Part shown: positions 13,901 to 25,900 of the stretch, piece by piece
Layout of the letters: each line of letters opens with the position of its first letter
Numbering within the stretch: the stretch's first letter is position 1
Origin: Mactra quadrangularis
Taxonomy: Eukaryota > Mollusca > Bivalvia > Venerida > Mactridae
Reading direction: 5' to 3'
Assembly: GCA_025267735.1 (NCBI GenBank)
Contig: CM046303.1
Location: 28,682,380-28,746,379, forward strand
Length of the DNA stretch: 64,000 nucleotides
Program-made: the position numbers and the translations under genes
Notes under the pieces: model-generated
The model's input: the letters and a program-made list of their open reading frames with translations, nothing else
Databases searched by the model: none
Told to the model about the DNA's origin: nothing

Positions 13901-16900
13901 TCTTTTGGGTTTTTCAATTGCGTGGCCATCTAAGTTGTTTTAGGACCCAACGCGCTGAAACAATTGGCTCAGCCATGAACAGAATTCTACTAGACAATGG
14001 AGACCACTTATAAATCCATGTCATGTTATGTTATGAAGTCATACAATGCTTTGTGAACTTTACATCATGCAAATTATATATTAAATAATTGAACTTCATA
14101 GTTATTTTACTGCGAAAAAAATCTCATTTCTGTAATTCAAATGCATAGTGATTTAACAATTAAGGTCTAAATTAATGATTTTTAAACTATTAATAATATA
14201 ATTTATTGGTTATGCAAATAGAAAATCCTGTTTACTATGTTTTACTATAGATGCCTATGGATACTACATCTGTTGAACCTGGTTTGTGTAATGTATGGGG
14301 ATTAAGTCACATTAACCTACCATTGAGATGTCTGAATAATCAACAGATTGTACAACCTAAGTCTAGATTTACTGGTGATCTAATGAATTCTTACCACTCT
14401 ACCTTCAATGATGCAAAAGAATTCAAGGTAAATCACTTATACTTAAATTTATAACAATTTTATTATAATCAAATCTTATTTTGGATTTTTTGTCGGTAAG
14501 TTTGTAGGTTTGTGGCTGTAATACAATAATATGTTGATTTATTTAAGCTTTTAAGGACATGAATATGTGATGTCACTGCATGAAGTGTACATGTCTAATA
14601 AAGAGAAACTGTCAGATTTAACAATAACTGTCAGGAAAAGTGTAGTAGATTGTTAAATAGTCTGATCTTAAATTTTGTTGATCATTCATGATTGATTAAA
14701 AGTTGTTTTTTTTATCACCGTCATTTGCATTTTGAGGGTTCCCCGCAAGACTGTAGTAACTTGCTCACAAAGACAATGCACTTACTACAGTCTTGCAGGC
14801 AACCCTCAATTTATAAAGGACACATTTACTAATATTCAATTTACCTGGCTTTGTTATAGCTCAAGAATTTTTCAATTTCTCTTGATTATAAACCTCTAAA
14901 GCTATGGTTCACAGATGTGTACAAATTTGTATAGAATGATAACACAACTTAGGAAATGATTTTACATTTGTTAACTTTTTTCGTGAGTTTCAGGAAGTTG
15001 AAGTTGGACAATCTCAGTTTTGAGGACTTGTATCTAATGAAGGCAGGGCTTTTTCAGCCTATATTCTGGGGGCTAAATATGGGCACATTCCCAATGCCAA
15101 ATAACTACCATTTTTCCCAATTTTAAGAAAAAAATCCCGATCTTGTTAAATAATTCCCTTTGAACAGGATGTCTTTTGCCTTTACAAAAGAAACCACAAG
15201 ATTTCATGTTAAAATAATAAATACATGAGAATTTGCATTGAATGCCTCACTGAACTGTAAAAACAAACTCTTCAATAGCAGTTCAACACTTTCAAAGACA
15301 CCAAAACAAGGCATATAAAGGTTTAATGCCAAAAACTTAATGATGAAATTTCCCAATTGGGTTGATTTGTCGATATTTTTTCCCAAATTGGACTATTTAC
15401 ATCATTAAAAATTCCAATTTGGGCTGGGGCCTTTTTCACAACCCCCCCCCCCCCAAAAAAGCCTCGGAAGGTTAAATAAATTTGTATAAACTTAACTTTG
15501 TGGAAGGATAATCACAATTGGGATAAATATGTATTTGTATATATTTCAGAGTTTTAGTTGTCACAAAGTGTTAACAAGTACAGATATAGATAAATGTATA
15601 CAGGAAATACAATCTTATAATACATTATATCCTTCACAAGTTATGTATAAATGTTTACTTGAAATGAAGAGAGAAAGTGATAAACCACCAGTTAAATCAG
15701 GTATACAAACTAGCCATTATCATTATATAATATCTGTAGTTATCTTCTTGTATTTTGTCTCGAGTATTAGCCAGCCCAATGTATTATGTTAGTTATGGGA
15801 AAAGATTTCAACTTGTCCAACTGCATAAAATAAGTAATGTTACCAAGCCAGAGTCATTTTGCGCTGTCTTGGACTATTTTTTTCTAATAAGCTCCCTGGC
15901 AATATCCTTTTATTTTGAGCAATGGAATAGTTAACATCACTTTTAACATCTTTGGTATGACCCAGACATTCCCAAAAGTGTTTTGACATTACTGGACATT
16001 CGGTCCAGTGATCTCAGAAGAATCACTGGACCAAAACTGAAGACAAACCTCAAAATTAGTTTAATACATACCAACAAATAAGATAAAAGGGCTGATAGTC
16101 GTCCTCATTTTAATTTAGAAAAAGAAATGTAACTGGACATTAGGAATGGCTACGACAGACTATTTCCAGGATCGACTGGAATGTCACTGGTCAGGTCTGT
16201 CAGACCGGCACTTTTTGGAATGTCTGGTATAACCTTTCACCTCCTGTGTCTAAAGTGGATGCTCTTTCACTTTGTCATCAGAGCTGTACTATTGTTGTAT
16301 TAAGTAATGAATATAGTGCGTAAACATTGACCCCAACCTGACCTTTCACATTTGCATTTAATGATTATCTACACATATCCCGACGAATTCCACGCCTATT
16401 CTACACTTTGGCAGCGATCGTAAGATTATAGAAGTATGTTTGTGTGTTAAGTTTTAACTCACAACCCTCATGGTCACGGTGTGACGATCATTAATACTAC
16501 ATTCGTATTCAATGTAATGAATATTCTTACATAAAGGTCAGGTCAGGGTCAATATTTACGCACTATAATAACTGTTGTATATTGTAGAATCCATGTTAAA
16601 GACAGATATGAAGGGTATTTTATCAGGATGTGAAGATATGGTTGTTATTGATGATGAAGACGATAAGAAAACAGATAAAAAACAAAATGATTTGAAGAAG
16701 GAAGAGATTGAGAGTAAAGATAAACTCAAATCAGCAGGTATGGTATAGTAATTTATAATTTACTGGAATTTTTCTTGTACTTATGACTGACTAATGATAT
16801 ACTTGATGAGCTTCAGATCTGCAGTGAAAATGATGATAAAATTCAGATTTGCAGTGAAAATTATGATGAAATTCAGATCTGCAGTGAAAATTATGATGAA

Positions 16901-19900
16901 ATTCAGATTTGCAGTGAAAATTATGATAAAATTCAGATTTGCAGTGAAAATTATGATGAAATTCAGATCTGCAGTGAAAATGATGATAAAATTCAGATCT
17001 GCAGTGAAAATTATGATAAAATTCAGATTTGCAGTGAAAATTATGATGAAATTCAGATTTGCAGTGAAAATTATGATAAAATTCAGATCTGCAGTGAAAA
17101 TGATGATAACATCAAAAATGACTTACCAGAACTGGCAATATTCAGCAGATCAACTGATTCAAGCTGATTTTAGTTTCCCATGATTATACAGCAGATGTAT
17201 TTAATGTCTGAGAGCATGTAATACAATTTTGCAGTTATAACCAGCAGAGGTTTGTTATGTGAAATGAAATAAAACAACCATGTGACAAAGCATTTTGTAA
17301 ATTTTGTCTGTATTTGTAAAAATGAATATTATTGACTAGTTTTCAGAAATGATTTGTCCCTTTTATTTGATTTCAAAATTTCAGTTTGGCAGCTCTGACT
17401 GAAAACAAAAATCATTCATTATTTGCTGTAATCAGAAAAGAGTTAAATGTGTAGTATTTTACATAATTGCAGAATGACTTGTTTTCCCTTGGTTTGAATC
17501 TCTTTAAAAGTTCCTTTAACCATATTGTATATAGTATTTACTGTGTAATATGTTTGATAGAGGCTCACATTGAAGATCGGATTTATCCAAATGTGTAGCC
17601 TCTTAAAATGAAGTCTTTATTATTATTATTATATTCTTTATCCAGATAATATGCTATATCCTTAGTATTGGAATACTGGCAATGGGCACACAAATTTTTA
17701 TTGATGTGAGTTGTCTATCTCTTTAGTAAGAGACTTAAGAGTCACTTTCGAACTGGACTTATGAGAAAGTAAACATTGTTTCTGTCTATTTCAGGATGTA
17801 GTATGTTGTGGACAGAGAAATATTGTCCTATAAAATCATCTGATATTCTTGGTAATGCTGCAACAATGAAGAAATTAAAAGTTTGGTTAACAGAATGGAA
17901 ACATGTACTTGATAGAGAGGCTAGAAAAGCTAGAAAATTGTTGATGAAGAAAAACAAAGGGAAACAACTCACATCTAAAAAAGGTAATTGTTTAAAAAAT
18001 GTTGCCCAAATGAAGTAACATATTTAAATATATGCTAATACTAGTTACTGTTTTGCCATTGTTATTTAGAATCATGAAATGTGATACAAATACTGAGGTT
18101 TTAGTTCTGACATCTGAGTTTAGCTTATGGTGAGATTTTAAGATTGTTGGATGTCCACTGTTGTATAGGATCTCTTACGGTTGAGGGTCACGTCTAGATA
18201 ACATTTGTGTCGACCAATCAATTGGTAGCTTTCATCTAGATGAAACACTATTAGTTCTAATAGCATTTTGAATATTTTAATGAGAAAAGGTCACCTGAAC
18301 GTGACCCTCATAACGAAAAAAGCCAGATCTTAAATTAGCGAGTAGTGGTGTGGAGAATTTTAGATTGGGTTTTTATCAGATTGTAGTTTAGTCATTATTG
18401 TATTTTGAGCCAGATTTTACAAGATATTTCAAGCAAGCAGTTGGGCGTCCGGTGTCGTTAACAATGGCGAATAAGTTTTTCTTTATCATATATTTCTGCC
18501 ATTTATAGTCAGATCTTTATGAAACTTCATACAATGATAGCATACCATTTGATGAACAGAATTAGAAAGTAACCACAACTCTACCTGCCTTTATTATGGA
18601 TTATTTCCCTTGTAATTTTGTGTTAAAGTTATAAAATATGGCTTTAATGTGTTACCACATTAAATTTCTTGTATTGTATAATATGTATATTTTAGATGAG
18701 AATGATGATATCTGGGATGATGATAGTGATTTTGATATGGATAGTGATGATAGCGATGATGATGATTCTTTATGTAACACAGTATTACTTACTGGACCAC
18801 ATGGCTGTGGTAAAACTAGTTCTGTCTATGCTTTAGCTCTTGAACTTGGATTTAAGGTTAGTACTAAAGTTTCCAATTTACAGATTTTTTATCAATAATT
18901 TATAGTTCAATCGTTTTATGCCCCCTGAAGAAGCTTTGCTTTAAGGGTATACAGAAATCTAACTCCTGACATTCCGAAAAAGTGTTTTGACTTTACTGGA
19001 CATTCGGTCCAGTGATCTCGGAAGTATCACTAGACCGAACCAGATTTCACTGGACTGGAAAAAATCATCAGCATGTCAATACATCATGACTCAACATTAC
19101 TGTTTTCTTGTTGCTAATCAGTCATTATTATAACTTTTAACTAAAGACAAACATCCAAATTAGTTCAATACATACGAATAATTAAGATAAAAGGGCTGAT
19201 ATTTGACCTCATTTTAATTTTAAAAAATGAAATTAAACTGGACATTCTGACTGGTTATGACAGACTTTCCTGGACAGACTTGAAGTTCACTGGTCAGGTC
19301 TGTCGGACCGGCACTTGTTGGAATGTCTAACTCCATTTCTCTTATTATGGTGTCAAATGACTGTCAATTCATTCAACCATCAACACAATTTTCAGGGGCA
19401 TGTAGCCTGTTGGCAGGGCTTCTATTACATGATGTTAAATAGTCAGTTTGATGGTAGGTTCAACAACCAGGCTGATCTATCAAATCATATCAAAAAGGCT
19501 TTAGCCTTTGCTTTACGTCTAAGGTTCAATTTTGGCAAATTGACATTAAAAAGTAAGGGTAAAATCCGAGTAATCCAACTAGTAAGACCTACCTATTTGA
19601 AGAGTATACTAGGGGAAATAACTGACTGAAGTCCCTTATTCACATAAAAACATTGAATGATTCTTTGATTACATTTGTGCAATATGAATGCTACTTAATA
19701 TTTTTTTCTGACAATCATATATATACCCTGGCTTTATAGTGTATGTGTGTGAATGATGCTTCTACTCAGTGGAGCTCTTGTTTTGATGTGATACAATTAC
19801 TTATATATATATATGTTTTCTAGGTACATGAAGTAAATGCATCCACATGTCGTAGTGGTAAACAGATTTTATCACAATTACAAGAAGCTACACAATCACA

Positions 19901-22900
19901 TCAAGTGTCATCATTAGGTAGTCTTACACCGAGAAAAAATGTTGGTAAGTTACACTAAATGGTACTGATATCTTTGTAGTGATGGACATATTGGTCTGTT
20001 CAATAAGTACACTGTTCTTATAATTAGACACTTGGTGTCCATGGTTACGGACAGAGGTATCACCTCCCATACTGCAGAACCAACACCATGAAGTTCTCCT
20101 TTGTACCCACAGCAGCCAGCCTTGAGGACGTCAAGGGAGGTCTTGTCAGGGGGGCAGGGGCTCTAATTTACCAGCGTTCATTGATTTTTATCCTGTTCTT
20201 TTAAAATTTGCTTTTTTACGTCGCACAACACTTTTGTACACACACCCTGTATCTTAATGCCCCAGAAAGGGTTATGTACAGTATTGGAAGAAGAAGGAAT
20301 AGAAAGATAGGGTTGTAGATTAGTGGAGGACACATGTTTTAGGACCCTAAAACTGTTAGTTTACTTCAGCAAGAATTTACCATAGCATGCTTCTTTCTAA
20401 CCAACCATTAATTGGTACTATGTAGGTAACCTGATTGAAGGGTGTTTTAATAATCAAGGGTCAGACATTTAAACAAACCGTAATAAAAACCATAATGATT
20501 ATAATGGATCAGGGCTCAACAAATCCACTGGTCCGCTTGTATTTAATAGTAAAAACTGACTCAGGGCGAGTTGTTTTCTGGCTGTGATGGTCCTGCAGCA
20601 CGAGTGAAATTTCTAGCAGAAAATAATCAAATTTGAAGTTTTAAATACATAGTCTTAATGAAAACGCAACAAATTAAGCATATTTTGTCACTTGTAATCT
20701 GAAAACATCTATTAGATTGCTTTTAGTTTGTAGAAATGGTCCTCATATTGTGACCATTCCGTTACTCTGCACCTAATGTGCTAAATTAAATAGTTACTAG
20801 TGACTGGGTCATATTACCACAAGTACTATAAATACAGAACTACCAAATACAACAAATGGTATATTTATTACTGCTTCATACAAGTTATCAATTAATTGCA
20901 TTTTCCTTTAGTGGAGTACAGGATGAGTACATATTGCACCAGGACGAGTGAAAATTTTAAGCTGCTCGTCCTGTGGAACGAGTTGCTTCCAAAACATTTG
21001 TCGAGCCCTGGATTTAGAATGAACTGTAATATTGAGTACAATAGATGTAGATGTATTAAATGAATGAATATTGAGGTTATTGAATATTTATATATTGTAT
21101 GTAAAAACTAGTACTGTTATTTTAGATCAAAGTAAAGCAGAAGGTAGTAAGGTGGCACAATCTTTTACAAACTTATTTAAGAAGGCTGTTGTAAGCACAG
21201 AAGATAAAACTGTTGGGAAAGATGGTGGAAAGAAAAGAAAAAGAAACAAATCTGATAAAGGTTGGTACGCATGTATTGATATAATGGTCTTAGCAGGACA
21301 TGGAGCTAATTTATTATACCCCCGCTTCGAAGAAGAGGGGGGTATACTGTTTTACCCTTGTCCGTCCGTCCGTTACAAAATTTCCGTCGCAGTTTTCTCA
21401 GCAACTGTATCATGCTGCAGCCTAATACTTTGGATATTGCTTCATCCCATAGTCCCATGTGGTGTAAAGCGATTTCATGCTCCTTGCTCATCTACTTCCT
21501 GTTTGTCGCATATTTTTAGATTTTGGCGGGGGTATCACTAGTGAGCATTAGCTCACAGATTTACTTGTTTAATTTAAAACCCACAGTATAGCAAGGCGCT
21601 AAGGAGCCATGGTCACTTTGGCAAGATTTTATTGTAAATTATTGCAATTTTTAGCTGATTTTAGGATTTTTAAAACACACCGAAAATCGATATGCCCAAT
21701 GTTTGTTTTCATTTGATTACTGTTAAATAAAAGCCCACCAGTTAACATTGTTCCATGAATGAAAATGATGAACCTTATAATATCAAAATGGCCTGATCAT
21801 AGGAGTTTGTTTGATCCAGCCACCTCCCATCATTAGTTACTTCATGCAAGTCATACTTTATAGTCATGTACTCTAGTTTTATTTCCCATAGGTGATTCAC
21901 TTTTGCAACACAGTCCAAAATGAAGGTTGGTAATCAACATTTGTCTTAGGAGACAGTTGTCTTAAACAACCACTTTTTGTCTTTACCTCAAGTGGTCTCT
22001 TTACACAAGAGTCACTGTATTTTATTGGCCGGATTTTTCAACAAAAAAATTGGCTAATAGTTTCGCAAAATACGGCAGGCATCCGGTGTCATTAACAATT
22101 GCATTAAAGTTTTTCTTTTCTTTATATTTCTGCCATTTATTGTCACATTTTTATGAAACTTTATACAATGATAACATACCATGTGATGAACAGAATTAGA
22201 AAGTAACCACAACTATAACTGCTTTTATTATGGATTATTTCCCTTTGTAATTTTTGCATTAAAGTTATAAAATTCGGCTTTAATGTGGTTTCCACATTAC
22301 ATTTTTTGTTACATGTTATTTTAGATGATATAAAAAGTAAGAAGAGGAAAAGTGATATAAAACATAACACTATAAAATCATTGATAGAAGACAGTAATTC
22401 ACAAATGGCTGCTAATTGTATCAAAATATCAAGTACAACTTTGATACTGTTTGATGAGGTATGTTGTTTTATATTAATAATAAACCCTTATTTTATGTAT
22501 ATTGGAATGAATGCTGTTAGTTGATATGTTTTTTATGATACACTTTTTGATAAATTATTTTTGTTGTTGTTGGGTTTAACCCTGTAGCAACACATAGTAT
22601 AGGTTATATCACGACGGTCAGTCCACCTACTAACTGTTCCTGGAAAGGCTAAATCTCTGGATTTAGCTGTTAATCAACTACTGAGTGCATACTTTCGCCA
22701 GTGACTGACTACTGCCCTACATAATTTTAGAATCAGTGGTAGGAGGCTGAATGGCCGAAGAAAATTATTTCATGACCAAGCTCCACGAAAGTAGGCCTCT
22801 TGATCAGTAGACTTGTGCGCTACCGACTGAGCTAGCTGGGCAGGCCACAAATTATTATTAGTTAAATGATTACATTTCAAAGGCCTAAATTTAAGTCCTC

Positions 22901-25900
22901 CAACACACCCATCGTGCATTAAAAGCAAATTCTTAATTACCTGTAGTGTTATTCTAAAGCTGAATTGCAGGGCACTGCACCCTGCCCTTTTTCTGCTCCA
23001 GTATTTATATACTATGTAATGCCCTCATGATGTTATGTGTGATGTTAAATGATGTTTCAGACATAAAAACATTTATAACTAACTGTATTTTTTTTTAAAT
23101 ACTTAACAGAAAACATGAAAACTCAGAAATATAAAAAATGATGAATACAACACAGGGATGTTAAGTTAAATGTTACCTTCATTTAGTTTATAGCTTAGGT
23201 TTTGAAATGATAGATTGTATTGATATTCCAAATTGTGAATCGATATTGGATTGTCTGTAAAGAAATGGTGATACGTCAATATCGCAATTTCCGATGATGG
23301 CTCTAGTTTACCTGGTTAAGAGTACCTTTTTGGTGACAATTTTTCCTTTGTAGGGCCCCTGTGTTGGAAGGACAATTCCTAATTATACCCCCGCTTCGAA
23401 GAAGAGGGGGGTATACTGTTTTACCCTTGTCCGTGCGTCCGTCCGTTACAAAATTTCCGTCGCAGTTTTCTCAGCAACTATAACATGCAGCAGCCTAATA
23501 CTTTGCATATTGCTTCATCCCATAGTCCCATGTGATGAAAAGCGATTTCATGCTCCTTGCTCATCTACTTCCTGTTTGTCGCATATTTTTAGATTTCGTT
23601 AAATGAAAGTTACATTATGATAGTCATATTTCTCACTGCGGGGGTATCACTAGTGAGCATTAGCTCACAGATTTACTTGTTGTTTATGATTTATACATGT
23701 ATGTATTTATTTGTGATAATTTATAGTGGTTAAATAAATATATTATATATTTGTATGTTAAAGGTTGATGTAGTATTTGATGAAGATAAAGGATTTCTAT
23801 CAGCCATACAAACTTTTATGTCTAAAACGAAGATACCTATCATATTAACTACTGCTGATCCAGGGTTTACTCATATATTTGATGGTAGATATGAAATCAT
23901 GAACATGAAAAGACCTTCCATGGTTTGTATTATATTTCTGTTTCTCTGACTAGTATGAATACACCTTTTTGTGGTTGTTTCATTTTGGTACTGTTTATGA
24001 AAATTGTTTTTAAACCCCCAACTTCATCAGATGTGAGGGCATATTGTGATTGTCTTGACCATTTATCTGTTTGTTTGTTAGTATGAATCCAGGCATTGTC
24101 GGTTAACATAAATTCAAACATGAATAGCAACTATAAATGTTGGGTACAAATTGGTCATGGGTCCGAAAATATGAATTTTACTACTTCTCCATTTTGTGTT
24201 TTACTACTTGTGTTGTCTTCTGTGTAGCAACATTTTCAAATTCTACTCGATTTAGGTTCTGTATGTGTTTCCGTTGTATCATAGAAAACTGAAAGCAATC
24301 ATGGAAAAGTCATGGAAAAATCAGGGAAATTTGAATTTCAAAATCTGTATGAACCTTGAAAAAAATCCTGATTACTTTGTTCTATCTTTAACTTGACCCA
24401 ATAATTAGTTTGATACATGTATTGTTATGTTTTAGGTTAGTGTTTGTAGTCACCTACAAGTGATCTCATTAGTTGAGAATGTTCGTCTTGAACATGAGAC
24501 ATTATTAGAAATGGTTCAACTTTATGGTGGAGATGTTAGAAAATGCCTTACTACTTTACAATTTATACTTCTCTCGGGAGGGGGACATTGTCAAAAACAA
24601 AAAGCATTTCAGTTGTTAAATGTCTTAAAACCTGAAGTTGTCAAAGATGCATTAGACATAGAAGCCTCTCAAAGTTCTAATGATACAAACAATGCAATGA
24701 AAACAGTGCAAGCTGCTGATGATAGCAACAAAAGTGCTAAAATTGTAAATGACGATGATGATGATGATTTTGTCGTACTTAAACCATTAAAGAAAAGAAG
24801 GCGTGTTTTCGATGATGATTCCAATTCTGTGGATTCAATGGCTCAGATTTCATCAGCTAAATCTACTAACACATTGTCAAGCGAGAGAAATACTGTTGAT
24901 GAAAAATTTGCCATAGATTGCTCAAGTTGTTGTACTATACATAGTGTTGGTTTAGAGACTATATTTAAGAAAGGACATCTGTCAGTAGTTGATACTTTAT
25001 CTCAGGGACTTAAGGTAAGTTAATATTCTTAATTGGGCTCTTTTCAGTATTTGGGGAAGGGACCTTGGGGCTTTTTACATAGAACATTTGGGGAAATTTA
25101 ATCACAATTTCATAGCGAGGGGAACAAAAAATCAGAGAAGGCACTGATTCACAGATTTCAACTCAAAGTATCAACTTTTTCGGAAACTTAAAATTGTTTG
25201 GAAACATTTTTTGAAGATGGAAATTAGCGATTTGATAATGACTATTCTAGTGCAAATTGACATACAACTACAAATGATGGTGTATCATGTAGTAAAAGCC
25301 TACTCCGTATGTCTTAGTATAGACAATTTTAGTGACTTTTTTTGTATATTTCTTGCAATCTATAGTCAGTTTGTCCTAAAATATTAAGAATTGATTTTTT
25401 GACACAATTACAAACACTGAATGGTATTTTGAAAATATAGAAAAAATTTAACCAAATCTGTGAACTAGTATCAATCCAATCTATTAAGGCTTGCATGTCA
25501 GAAATAAAACTATATCATTTCTATTATAAATATCTACTTCAAATTTTTCAACTCTGCTTATATTTGATATATTTAATATATATATGTGATATTTGATTCC
25601 TATTTGAAGACTTCTCAATTATACCATTTATTACAATTCATTGAACACAATGTTTTTTTAAAGGTACTCATTCACGTAATTTATTTCAACTTAAATATCA
25701 ACTTTTTCTAAAACAATCAAAATTGTATGGAAATATTTTTGGAAGCAGGAAAGTAGTGTTCTGATATTGACAATTTAAGTGCAAATTGACCTACAACTAC
25801 AAATGATGGTGTTTCGTGTACTAAATAAATTATCTACTCCGTATGTCACGGTATAGACACTTTTAGTGCATTTTTGTGACTTCATGCTCCTTGCTCATCT

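Noticed and set aside
16794..17183. 129-codon open frame with repeated decapeptides
   Set aside because: It is simply the 30-bp minisatellite read in an open frame inside ATAD5 intron 8.
19315..19629. 104-codon plus-strand open frame
   Set aside because: Lies within a nested repeat element in an ATAD5 intron; no family resemblance.
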